Assembly: GCA_039030395.1 (NCBI GenBank)
Contig: JBCCEF010000006.1
Span: forward strand, 124,001 to 188,000
DNA: 64,000 nucleotides
Source: Acidobacteriota bacterium
GTDB lineage: Bacteria > Acidobacteriota > Thermoanaerobaculia > Multivoradales > JBCCEF01
Direction: 5' to 3'
Numbering within the stretch: position 1 is the first letter of the stretch; each line of letters starts with the position of its first letter. Under the pieces are notes generated by a model. The model worked only from the letters and a program-made list of their open reading frames with translations. It did not search any database and had not been told where the DNA came from. A program made the translations under genes and the position numbers. This document shows, piece by piece, positions 23,251-31,906 of this stretch.

Positions 23251-24342
23251 ATGACGACCGTGCGGAAAGGCCCCATCATTCTCGGCATCGAGACCTCCTG
23301 CGACGACACCGCCTGCGCGGTGCTCGCCGGCGACGGCCGGGTGCTGTCCTCGGTGGTGTCGAGCCAGCTCGAAGCGCACAGGCCCTTCGGCGGCGTGGTG
23401 CCGGAGATCGCCTCGCGCGAACACCTGCGCAACTGGCCGGCGGTTTCCTCCGAGGCGCTCGAACGCTCGGGCGTCTCGATGACGGAAGTCGATGCGGTGG
23501 CGGCGACCCGCGGCCCCGGCCTGATGGGGTCGCTGCTCGTCGGCCTGTCCCTGGGCAAGGCCCTCGCCTGGAGTCGCCGGCTGCCCTTCTACGGCGTGCA
23601 CCACCTCGAAGGCCATCTGTACTCGCCCTTCCTGGCTGCCGACTCGGCCGCCGCCGCGCCCGCCGACCGGGTGCCCGAGGACTTCGTGGGTTTGGTGGTG
23701 TCCGGTGGGCACACCAATCTCTTCCGGGTGATGCGCGGCGCCACCTCGACCCTGGCGGAAACCCGTGACGACGCCATGGGCGAAGTGTTCGACAAGATCG
23801 GCAAGCGTCTGCAGATTGCCTATCCCCAGGGCCCGCGGGTGGACGAACTGGCCGAGCAAGGGAGGGCCGGGGAGCAGCCCTTCGCCATTGCCGCCTGTTC
23901 CGGAGACGGTCTGGACTTCTCCTATTCCGGCCTCAAGAGCCAGGCGCTGATGGCGATCGAACGGCTGGAGCGCGCCGGCGTCGCGACGGATCTTTCGGCC
24001 GGCGCCCCCGCCCCCCAGCCGGTGCTCGACCTCCTCGCCGGATTCCGGGCCTCGGCCGTGGGCCAGATCATCGATCGCCTGGAACGCCTCTTCGAAGGGG
24101 CGGCGTTGCCGCGAAAGCTCGCCGTGTCCGGCGGAGTGGCCGCCAATCGCCTGCTGCGCCGGGAAGTCGCCCGCTGGGGCGAGAGCAACGGGGTGGAGGT
24201 GTCGCCGGTGCCGCTCACCTATTCCGGCGACAACGCGGCGATGATCGCCTTCGCCGCCGTGCTGCGCCATCGCCACGGCGCCGCGGACAACCCTTTCGAA
24301 GTGGAGGCGGCCAGCCGCATTCCCTTGTCCGCTGCGAGGTGA
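23251..24342 (+). CDS. tsaD: tRNA N6-threonylcarbamoyladenosine transferase TsaD
   Basis: A 363-residue ASKHA-fold protein of the Kae1/TsaD family, which transfers the threonylcarbamoyl group to A37 of tRNAs reading ANN codons. The start ILGIETSCDDTACAVL, the metal-binding HHLEGHLYSP (H-x3-H), LVVSGGHTNLF, DFSYSGLKSQ and VSGGVAANRLLR are all present, and the distal YSGDNAAMIAF carries the last metal ligand. ATG 23251 is chosen; a GTG lies six codons upstream. It is divergent from gap. Confidence 0.96.
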   Translation: MTTVRKGPIILGIETSCDDTACAVLAGDGRVLSSVVSSQLEAHRPFGGVVPEIASREHLRNWPAVSSEALERSGVSMTEVDAVAATRGPGLMGSLLVGLSLGKALAWSRRLPFYGVHHLEGHLYSPFLAADSAAAAPADRVPEDFVGLVVSGGHTNLFRVMRGATSTLAETRDDAMGEVFDKIGKRLQIAYPQGPRVDELAEQGRAGEQPFAIAACSGDGLDFSYSGLKSQALMAIERLERAGVATDLSAGAPAPQPVLDLLAGFRASAVGQIIDRLERLFEGAALPRKLAVSGGVAANRLLRREVARWGESNGVEVSPVPLTYSGDNAAMIAFAAVLRHRHGAADNPFEVEAASRIPLSAAR

Positions 24343-24462
24343 CCCTCGGGCCCGCTGGTCCGGCATGGGTTGAGGTACGCCGCGGCGCAGGTAAAATGAA
24401 CTCTTCTACTGAGGGGCCAATGTGAGTCTCCGCTCGCCGGGCGGTAGAGAAAGGGGGGGAAG

Positions 24463-25065
24463 ATGAGCTTTTGCGCCCACTGCGGACGGGGCGTTGCTGA
24501 AGGCGCCGGCTTCTGTCCGGTGTGCGGAAAGGACCCGAGCGGTGCCCGTCGGACGCCCGCCGGTAGTTCGGGTTCTGCCGGCATGTCGATCGGGCTCAAG
24601 GTCGTCCTGGCGGTGATCGGGGGCTTCGTCCTCATCGCCTTCATCGGCATCCTGGCCGCGCTTCTGATTCCCAATTTCCTCGACGCCCTGCAGATGGCCA
24701 AGCAGAAGCGTACCCTGGCCGACTTCCGGGACGTGGGCATCGCCTTGAACGCCTATGCTCTGGACAACGGCCAATTCCCGGATGTCACCACCATCGCCGC
24801 CCTGTCGGCGGCACTAGAGCCCGACTACCTCGAAGCCATGCCGCGCACCGATGGTTGGGAGAGGCCCTTTGTGTATCGCTGCGGTAGCGGCCCCTGGGGT
24901 TCGGAGGGTTGCCAGGGCTTCCGCTTGGTGAGCGCCGGTCGTGACGGCGTGTTCGAGTTCGACGATCCGTGGTCCTACGAGGCGGGGCTGATCGAACGGG
25001 GTGCCTACGACGAGGACTTGGTGATGGCCACCGAGGGACCGCTGCGCGAGCCGGCCCCCCGATGA
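24463..25065 (+). CDS. Zinc-ribbon + GspG-like pseudopilin domain protein
   Basis: A 200-residue protein with an unusual fusion. Residues 1-25 form a zinc ribbon (CAHCGRGVAEGAGFCPVCG). A Ser/Gly linker and one hydrophobic helix follow (LKVVLAVIGGFVLIAFIGILAALLIPNFL). The helix runs into a pseudopilin-like segment (LADFRDVGIALNAYALDNGQFP) and a GspG-like C-terminal domain (DGWERPFVYRC, RLVSAGRDG). It lacks the short leader and Gly-Phe cleavage site of true pseudopilins, so it is probably membrane-anchored and not assembled into a pilus. The neighbouring gene also begins with a zinc ribbon. Confidence 0.8.
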   Translation: MSFCAHCGRGVAEGAGFCPVCGKDPSGARRTPAGSSGSAGMSIGLKVVLAVIGGFVLIAFIGILAALLIPNFLDALQMAKQKRTLADFRDVGIALNAYALDNGQFPDVTTIAALSAALEPDYLEAMPRTDGWERPFVYRCGSGPWGSEGCQGFRLVSAGRDGVFEFDDPWSYEAGLIERGAYDEDLVMATEGPLREPAPR

Positions 25066-25098
25066 ACGGTCTGCAACGAACCTGAGGGAGATCGAAAA

Positions 25099-25440
25099 AT
25101 GTACTGCACGCAATGTGGTGACGCGCTGGCGACCGGGGTCCGGAACTGTCCGAGTTGTGGCAACTTCACCGACTACAACCAACCGCCGCCGCCACCGGTC
25201 AAGACCTATCTGGTTCAGTCGATTCTGGTGACCTTCTTCTGCTGTCAGATCTTCGGCATCGTCGGGATCGTCTACGCGGCGCAGGTCAACCCCAAGCTGC
25301 AGGCCGGAGACGTTCCGGGCGCCCAGGAGTCGTCCCGCAAGGCCAAGAACTGGACCCTGGCGGGTTTCCTCACCGGGCTGTCGATCTTCGTGCTGTACTT
25401 CGGCTTCGTATTCCTGGCGATCATCGCCGACTCGGCCTAG
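25099..25440 (+). CDS. Zinc-ribbon CD225/dispanin-like membrane protein
   Basis: A 113-residue protein with an N-terminal zinc ribbon (CTQCGDALATGVRNCPSCG), a short proline stretch and a CD225/dispanin-like pair of helices: VQSILVTFFCCQIFGIVGIVYAAQV, then a short cytoplasmic loop (AGDVPGAQESSRKAKNW) and the second helix. The segment between the helices matches bacterial interferon-induced-transmembrane-like proteins. Function unknown. The stop codon is only six bases from the convergent SDR gene. Confidence 0.82.
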   Translation: MYCTQCGDALATGVRNCPSCGNFTDYNQPPPPPVKTYLVQSILVTFFCCQIFGIVGIVYAAQVNPKLQAGDVPGAQESSRKAKNWTLAGFLTGLSIFVLYFGFVFLAIIADSA

Positions 25441-25446
25441 CGGCCT

Positions 25447-27312
25447 TCAGCTCGGCGGCACTTCCTTTCGCCGTTCGAAGGTCGCGAGGTCGAGGCGCTC
25501 TTCGACGGCGGTGCGGAACTCTTCGGCGGACATGGCACCCGCCGGCCGGCCGGTTTCTTCTTCCAGTTCGAGGATGAAGTCCCACCAGACTTTCTCCCGT
25601 CGAGAGATCTCGTCCGCATCGCGCACCTGGCCGTAGTTCTGCACGTAGCGGTTGTGCCGGCAGAGCATGCGAAAAGCGTGACGGGTGTTCGGCCGCTCCT
25701 GGGAAAGACCCAACACCCGAACGTCGTTGCCGACTTCGTGGATCGGTTGGCCCCATTCGCTGTATCCGCCGAAAATCGTTCCGAGCTTGTCCAGGGCGTG
25801 GGCGAGCTTGGGCTGCTTGATGCCCTTGAGCAGGCGGGTCAGAACCGGCAGGGTGATGTTTCGGTGCAGGGTGGGATCCGCCAGCGTGACCTCCACGCCG
25901 AGTTCCTCCTTCACCGTCTTTTGGATCTGCTCGGAGGTCAGGCGGTTGTCCGTCGCCAGGTGAACCCGCTCGCCTACGGCGCTGGGCTTGGTGAGCGCCG
26001 CGAGGATGCCCTCCACCACCCGGTCCACCGGGATCAGGTTGATCTCTGCGGTCGGGTCGCCCGGGAAGATGCAGGCCATCTTGGCGATCACCGAAGCCGT
26101 CGAGCGGTCAAACCACTTCTGGTCTTCCTTGGGAACGGTGAGGGCCTGGTGGGCGCGGCCGAAGGCGTTGACCGGGGCGTTCACCACCTTGGTGTCGCCG
26201 CGGTTGTTGCCGGCGCGAGACTCGCCGATCACGATCGCCGGATTGAGCTGCACCACCCGTAGCCCCTTGTCCAGCATGAAGCGCTCCGTTTCGATCGAGG
26301 CGATCGCCTTGGTCAGCTCGTAGTAGTTGTTGTAGAAGTTGCGCGGGAAGATGATCTCGTCTTCCCGCGCCACGTCGCTGGTCTGGCGGCCGTGGATGTA
26401 GGACGTCTCGATGCCCAGATGGGCGATGAATCGGCTGTCCGGCGCCGACTGCAGGGCGTGGGAGAAACGCAGCGCGTTCAAGGTGCCGGTGACGTTGGCC
26501 CGGAAAGACTTCTCGTAGGGGTCGTCGAAGGCCACGCTGGCGGCGCAGTGAATGACGTGAGTGATCGTGCGGGTCAGCTCCTCCAGGTCCTCGTCGGAAA
26601 TCCCCAGGTTCGGCTGTTCGACGTCGCCGGCCACGAAGCGGAACTTCTGGCGTTGTTCGGGTTCGGTAAGCCACAGGCGGTCGAGGAGCGTCTCGCCGCG
26701 CTCCGCCGGCGACAGGGTGCGCACCACCTCCTTGGTCTTGCGGTCGCGAATCTCCTTCGGGCGGATCACCACCACCAACTCGCGCACGGCATCGTTGTGG
26801 GACGCCTGCCACAGGATCTCCTGGCCGACGAAGCCGGTGCCGCCGGTGAGGAGCACCCGCAGGCCCTTGCCTTCTGGCCCGGTCGCCGCCGTCAGCCTCG
26901 CTTCGGCCTCGCCGCGCAGCCGTTCGAGGGTCTGGTCGATCTCCTCGCGGGTGTGCGGGTGGCGCTTGTAGCGGAAGAAATACTCGCGGTCCTTCAAGCC
27001 AAAGAGCGCGCTGGCGATCTTCTCCGGATCCTGGCGGGTGACCTTGGCGAGCATCTGCGCCGTCTTGTGTCCGAGGCGCCGAACTTCCTTCATCCGTCGC
27101 CGGGCGCGATCCTCGTCGCCGGTGGCCGCCACCACCCGGCTCATGAAGCGCCGCGCCTGCATGTCCACCACGTGGTAGTCGCGATGGCTGTTGACCAGCA
27201 GCCGATGGGGGGAAAACTCTTCGTCCTGGACTTCGCCGGTCATCAGGCTCACCTTCTCGATATAGCGGGAAGGTGAAATCTCTTCCGGAACCGACGGTTC
27301 GTTTCTCGGCAT
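25447..27312 (-). CDS. Extended SDR / fatty-acyl-CoA-reductase-like protein
   Basis: A 621-residue protein. A helical N-terminal region (1-~155) precedes an extended short-chain dehydrogenase domain of the NAD-binding-4 type found in fatty acyl-CoA reductases. It has the nucleotide-binding TGGTGFVGQEILW, the catalytic tyrosine-lysine pair in NNYYELTKAIA and VVQLNPAIVIGES. The C-terminal ~200 residues resemble the linker region of such reductases. It may reduce an acyl-CoA or acyl-ACP, but the substrate is unknown. ATG 27312 has GGGAGA upstream. Confidence 0.8.
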   Translation of the reverse strand: MPRNEPSVPEEISPSRYIEKVSLMTGEVQDEEFSPHRLLVNSHRDYHVVDMQARRFMSRVVAATGDEDRARRRMKEVRRLGHKTAQMLAKVTRQDPEKIASALFGLKDREYFFRYKRHPHTREEIDQTLERLRGEAEARLTAATGPEGKGLRVLLTGGTGFVGQEILWQASHNDAVRELVVVIRPKEIRDRKTKEVVRTLSPAERGETLLDRLWLTEPEQRQKFRFVAGDVEQPNLGISDEDLEELTRTITHVIHCAASVAFDDPYEKSFRANVTGTLNALRFSHALQSAPDSRFIAHLGIETSYIHGRQTSDVAREDEIIFPRNFYNNYYELTKAIASIETERFMLDKGLRVVQLNPAIVIGESRAGNNRGDTKVVNAPVNAFGRAHQALTVPKEDQKWFDRSTASVIAKMACIFPGDPTAEINLIPVDRVVEGILAALTKPSAVGERVHLATDNRLTSEQIQKTVKEELGVEVTLADPTLHRNITLPVLTRLLKGIKQPKLAHALDKLGTIFGGYSEWGQPIHEVGNDVRVLGLSQERPNTRHAFRMLCRHNRYVQNYGQVRDADEISRREKVWWDFILELEEETGRPAGAMSAEEFRTAVEERLDLATFERRKEVPPS

Positions 27313-27572
27313 GGGCGGTCTCCCTAGCGCTCGTTTCACCCAAGGTACCCCGTTGCCGGAGGGCGGTGCAAGGTGCGTGCGCCGGTGTCGCCCGATCGGA
27401 GGGTGTAATGGCGAGCTATCGGCTCGTCAGAATATGAACGCATTGAGGACCTCAAACCTCTCCTGGCGACCGGATCAAGTACTTTATTTTTGGTCACTTG
27501 CGTGCTACCATCCGATGCCCTTTTGAAGGTCGTTCTTGGGGTCTCTGTTGAGGTCCCCGGAGGGTTTTGACC

Positions 27573-30056
27573 ATGGCGATGATGCACTCTCATTCTCCGG
27601 TCTCTGCGATGGAAAGCGAAACCCTGGACAGCGCGTGGTTCGACCACGCGCCGGTCGCCCTGGTGTTGTGCCGCGGGGCTCAACCGGTGGCGGTCAACGA
27701 CCGTGCCCTGGACCTCTTCGGCCGGCCCCGCTGGGAACTGCTGGACGGCCCCCTCTCCACCTGGGCGGAAACCTTCGGCGCCGCCGAGCTGGAGTGCTTC
27801 CTGAGCGACAACGGGACGCCCTCGGCAGAATCGTTGGAAGTCGCCTTCCAACGCTCCGATGGCGAAAGGCGCTGGTTCGAATTGTCGAAGGGCCTGCTGC
27901 CGGGCGTCGACGAATCCGAGGACATCCTGCTCGCCGTGGCGGACATCACCGCCTTCAAGGAACTGGAGCAGATCGGCCGCCAGCAGCAGACTCGCCTGAA
28001 GCTGGCGCAGCGGGCCGGCCGCAGCGTGACCTGGAATTGGGATGTCGAGGCGGATCACGTTTCGGCTCCGGGCGAGGAGGAGGCGCTGCGCCAGCTCACC
28101 GGCGGCGAAGGTCCGCTCCGTCGCCACGACCTGGTGAAGTTCGTCCAGCCGGTGGACCAAGCCGCGCTGCAGGAGGCCCTCCAGCGAACCGTGCAGAGCG
28201 GCCAACCCCTTGCGATCGAGGTCAACACCCTGCTGCCGGCCGCGCCAACGGTCGGAGTCCACCCGGGCGGCTACCGGCGGGTGCTGCTGCGCGGCGCGGC
28301 GGTCGACGGGCCGCGCCGCCGGGTGGTCGGCGTGGCGACGGACGTTACCGAGCGTCATCGTACCGAGGAAGCCCTGCGCGTCGAGCGCGCGCGGGCGGAG
28401 GTGACCCTGCGTGCGATCGGTGATGCGGTGATCCGGACCGATGCGGCGGGGCAGATCGACTTCCTGAACACCGCCGCCGAAACCTTGCTGGGCACGGGTG
28501 GAGTGGATCTGCGCGGCCGCTCCTTCGAGCGCGCCGTCCGGTTGCTCGATTCCGCCAGCCGGCAGCCGATGGCCGATCCTTTGCGTCGCTGTCTGCAGGC
28601 CGAAGGGGCGATGCACTGTTCGCTGCTGGGGCCCGGTGGCGAACGCGACATCCGCCTGCTGGCGTCGGCCCTGCGCGATGGCGAGGGCGTCGTCGAGGGC
28701 ATGGTGTTGGTCGTAAGGGATCTCACCGAAGAGCAGACGGCCGCCCGCCAAGCGACTTACCTATCCACTCACGACGAGCTGACCGGCCTGGCCCGTCGGC
28801 CGGAATTCGAGAGCCGGCTGCAGGCGGTGATCGAAGAAGCGGCCAAAGGTCAGCCGGAAGAAGCGCTCGCCCTCTGTCATCTCGACTTCGACTCACTGGA
28901 GTTGGTGGACGAGGTCAATGGCCTCGGGGCCGGCAACGAGGTGCTGTCGCAGAGCGCTTCGTTGCTCAAATGCCTGCTCAGCGGACGGGACGTCCTCGGA
29001 CGCCTCGAGGGCAGTCAGATCGGCATCCTGCTGCGCGACTGCCCGCCGGAAAAGGCCCGGGAGATCACCGACGGCTTGCTGCGGGAATTGGTGAGCATGC
29101 GCTTCGGCGGCGCCGGGCGCGGCTTTCAGGTTCGCGCCAGCCTCGGCTTGGTTTTTGTGAGTTTGCGCGGCGGTGCCGAGCAGGCGATGGAAACCGCCGC
29201 GGCGGCCGCGGCGGCCGCTCGCCGGAAGGGCGGCAACCAGATCCGCGAATACCGGCCCGACGACGACGAGCTTTCCGATCGTTGGAGCCTGGTGGATCGC
29301 GTGCGCGCCATCCATCACGCCCTCGAGAGCGATGGTCTACGCCTCTTCTCGCAGACCGTTCGGCCCGTGGTGGATCGCGAGTCCGCTGGCGCTGAGGGGT
29401 GTGAGCGGTTTGAACTGTCCGTTCGCATGGTGGGTGCGAGCGGTGAACTTCTGGAGTCCGAAGAATTCCTTCCGATCGCCGAAAAGCATCGCCTGTCGGC
29501 AGCGATCGATCGCTGGGTGGTGAGCCGAGCGTGCGAGATCTTGGTGACCGAGAAACGGCCGGTGCGGGTGGGAATTCCCCTGTCCCGCCAATCGATAGCC
29601 GACCCCAGCTTCGTGACCTTTGCGCGTGCTCAGACCCGTCGGTTAGACACTGAGCGCCGGCGCATCCTGTTCATCATTACCGAGGACGCGGACTCTCCGG
29701 AAACCCGCCGCCACATGAGCGAGCTGCGAGAGCAGGGGTTTCGCTTCGTTCTGGCGGACTTCGGCCGCGGCCGGAGTTCCTTTGCCACGCTGCGGGAGTT
29801 GCCGGTAGACTTCTTGAAAATCGACGGCAATCTCGTCCGCGGAATGACGGCAGATCCGACCCAGCAGGCGCTGGTGGAAGCGGTCAACCACATCGGTCAC
29901 GTGATGCAGCTCAAGACCATCGCCGAAGGAGTGGACGAGGCCGCGACCCTCGACCTGTTGCGACGCATGCGGGTGGACTTTGCGCAGGGCTCCTGGGTCG
30001 GCTCGCCGAAATCGCGAGCGGTTTCCACCGGGCCCGGACCGTCGGCGGAAGCCTAG
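27573..30056 (+). CDS. PAS-containing degenerate GGDEF-EAL protein
   Basis: An 827-residue cytoplasmic protein with two or three PAS domains (~20-130, ~145-270, ~275-395), a GGDEF-like domain (~400-550) and an EAL-like domain (~580-815). In the GGDEF domain the signature site reads RLEGSQIGILL, so the active site is lost. The EAL domain keeps LKIDGNLVRG and AEGVD, but the metal-binding DDFG has become ADFG and the EAL motif itself is gone. It probably binds cyclic di-GMP or acts through protein contact and has no cyclase or esterase activity. GGAGG precedes ATG 27573. Confidence 0.85.
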   Translation: MAMMHSHSPVSAMESETLDSAWFDHAPVALVLCRGAQPVAVNDRALDLFGRPRWELLDGPLSTWAETFGAAELECFLSDNGTPSAESLEVAFQRSDGERRWFELSKGLLPGVDESEDILLAVADITAFKELEQIGRQQQTRLKLAQRAGRSVTWNWDVEADHVSAPGEEEALRQLTGGEGPLRRHDLVKFVQPVDQAALQEALQRTVQSGQPLAIEVNTLLPAAPTVGVHPGGYRRVLLRGAAVDGPRRRVVGVATDVTERHRTEEALRVERARAEVTLRAIGDAVIRTDAAGQIDFLNTAAETLLGTGGVDLRGRSFERAVRLLDSASRQPMADPLRRCLQAEGAMHCSLLGPGGERDIRLLASALRDGEGVVEGMVLVVRDLTEEQTAARQATYLSTHDELTGLARRPEFESRLQAVIEEAAKGQPEEALALCHLDFDSLELVDEVNGLGAGNEVLSQSASLLKCLLSGRDVLGRLEGSQIGILLRDCPPEKAREITDGLLRELVSMRFGGAGRGFQVRASLGLVFVSLRGGAEQAMETAAAAAAAARRKGGNQIREYRPDDDELSDRWSLVDRVRAIHHALESDGLRLFSQTVRPVVDRESAGAEGCERFELSVRMVGASGELLESEEFLPIAEKHRLSAAIDRWVVSRACEILVTEKRPVRVGIPLSRQSIADPSFVTFARAQTRRLDTERRRILFIITEDADSPETRRHMSELREQGFRFVLADFGRGRSSFATLRELPVDFLKIDGNLVRGMTADPTQQALVEAVNHIGHVMQLKTIAEGVDEAATLDLLRRMRVDFAQGSWVGSPKSRAVSTGPGPSAEA

Positions 30057-30097
30057 AGTTTCCGCTCTCTTCACCGTTGCCGATCACCTCCACACCC

Positions 30098-31732
30098 ATG
30101 AAACGCCTCCTCCCGACTCTCCTGCTCGCCATCCTGCTGGGGACCGGTGCGGCCGTGGCGCAACCCGGCCAGAGCCTGTCCCTCGGCCACGCCCGGCAGG
30201 TCAGCGATCGTCCGACCACCGTGCGGGTCTACCTCGACGTACTCGACGACGAGGGAAAGCCGGTGGAGAACGTCTCCGCCGATCAGTTACAGGCCACCCT
30301 CGGCGGCGACCAGACCGACGTTGCCAGCGTCGAGCCCTTTGACGATACCGGCGAGGGTGTGGGCTACATCTTCTTGGTGGACATCTCGAAATCCCTGAGC
30401 GAACGGGAGTTCGACCGCATCCGCCAGGCCCTCGAGCTGTGGTTTGAAGATCTTCGAGAGACGGATCGCGCGGCGATCATTGCCTTCGGTGATTACAGTC
30501 GCCTGGTGGTGGACTTCACCAGCGATCCGCAAGCGCTGCGCGAGGGTCTCGCCGGCCTCGGCCCGACGGACGACCAAACGCTCCTCCACCGGGCGATGGT
30601 CGACGCCCTGGCGATCGGTCGCCAGCGAGATCGTGAAATCCCCGGACGACCGGTCTTGGTGGTGTTGACGGACGGCAAGGACGAGGGCAGCGGCCTGCTG
30701 GCGGACGACGTACTGGAGCGGCTACGCACCGATCCCATGCCGATCTACGCCATCGGCGTGAGCAAGCAGCCGGCCGGGGAGCGCGAGAGATACCTCGGCG
30801 TGCTCCACCGGCTGGCGTCCAATTCCGGTGGTGCTTTCATCGACGGCGGCGAACGGTTCGAGGACGGATACCGTGCTGCCAGGGACGCCATCCGCCGGGT
30901 GTGGGTGGCCGAGGTGAGCTGTCCGGACTGTCAACTCGACGGCGAAAACCGACGCCTTCAGATCCGCCTACAGCAGGGCCACCGGCTGCTCTCCCAGGGC
31001 ACCGATGTTCGCCTGCTGCCGACCCCGACGGCGGGAGACCGGCCCGCCACCGAGGGCGAGGCGCCCGCCGTTGATGTCGACTCCGCAGATCAGCGCTCGG
31101 CGGACGAGGAGCCGGAGGCGCCCGCCGTCGGTACCGGCGACCGCTTCGCCGACCAGGCCCCCGGGGAAGAGGCCGGGGAGGCGGGAACCGTCGCCGCCCG
31201 CGGCGTCGGCGGAAGAGGCGTGGGCGCGCCCTGGTGGCGTCAGCCTCTCCTCTGGTTGGCGCTTCTCGCCCTGGCTCTGCTGATCTGGTTGCTCCTGCGC
31301 ATGCGTCGTCGGCCTGCTCCCGAGGGAACCGAGGGCGATGCGAACGCCAGCGGCGGGGTCACCTTGCCGCCGGTTACCGTTCCGGACACCTCCGAATTCG
31401 AGGCGATGCAGGGGGAGCGGCTGGTCGATCCTCGCAGCGTCCGCTTCGTGGTTCTGCGCGGCAGCCGCAAAGGGCGCGAATATCGGGTGCTGCTGCGCGA
31501 CCGGGCGGTGGTCGGAGCGCGTTCCACCTGCGATCTCGTGTTGACCGACGAGGCGGATATCGCCCCGGAGCAGTTCGAATTGACCCAGGTGGCGAAAGAT
31601 GTCTTCCTGCGCAATCTCTCCGAGCGCTCACCGACTCTGGTCAACGGCCTCGCCTCCACCGATGGCCACGTGTTGAAGAGCAACGACCTGGTAGGTACCC
31701 GCGAAACCATCCTCCGCGCCGTTATTTTCTGA
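30098..31732 (+). CDS. Secreted/membrane vWA domain protein with C-terminal FHA
   Basis: A 544-residue protein. A signal peptide (LLPTLLLAILLGTGAAVA) leads into a periplasmic beta-rich region and a von Willebrand A domain with the metal-site motifs DISKS and VVLTDGKDEGSG (~90-270). A low-complexity acidic linker precedes a membrane helix (LLWLALLALALLIWLLL, ~385). The cytoplasmic end has an FHA-like fold (VVGARSTCDLVLTDEADIAP...LVNG) in which the usual S-x2-H phosphothreonine-binding pattern is altered. It could couple periplasmic binding to a cytoplasmic partner. Function unassigned. Confidence 0.85.
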   Translation: MKRLLPTLLLAILLGTGAAVAQPGQSLSLGHARQVSDRPTTVRVYLDVLDDEGKPVENVSADQLQATLGGDQTDVASVEPFDDTGEGVGYIFLVDISKSLSEREFDRIRQALELWFEDLRETDRAAIIAFGDYSRLVVDFTSDPQALREGLAGLGPTDDQTLLHRAMVDALAIGRQRDREIPGRPVLVVLTDGKDEGSGLLADDVLERLRTDPMPIYAIGVSKQPAGERERYLGVLHRLASNSGGAFIDGGERFEDGYRAARDAIRRVWVAEVSCPDCQLDGENRRLQIRLQQGHRLLSQGTDVRLLPTPTAGDRPATEGEAPAVDVDSADQRSADEEPEAPAVGTGDRFADQAPGEEAGEAGTVAARGVGGRGVGAPWWRQPLLWLALLALALLIWLLLRMRRRPAPEGTEGDANASGGVTLPPVTVPDTSEFEAMQGERLVDPRSVRFVVLRGSRKGREYRVLLRDRAVVGARSTCDLVLTDEADIAPEQFELTQVAKDVFLRNLSERSPTLVNGLASTDGHVLKSNDLVGTRETILRAVIF

Positions 31733-31738
31733 TTCTCT

Positions 31739-31760
31739 GGAGCCGTGTCGCGACGGCTCC
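31739..31760. terminator. Hairpin after vWA-FHA gene
   Basis: A perfect 8-bp stem, GGAGCCGT/ACGGCTCC, with a six-base loop lies seven bases after the stop codon. There is no T-tract, so it may be a stabilising or terminating structure. Confidence 0.4.
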
Positions 31761-31906
31761 CCAACGGCACTCGGTCCTTTCGGGTACCGCTCCTCGCTCT
31801 TCTCCTGGGCAGCACCCAGCGTGTACACTGTCCATCGGCTTTGCCATCAAGCTCATAACAACGTCGTGACGAAGTCCGATCACGGAAGGACTTGGAGGGG
31901 AGAAAC

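Noticed and set aside
22537-24366. Minus-strand open frame antisense to tsaD and overlapping gap
   Set aside because: No conserved domain; both real genes are unmistakable in their own frames.
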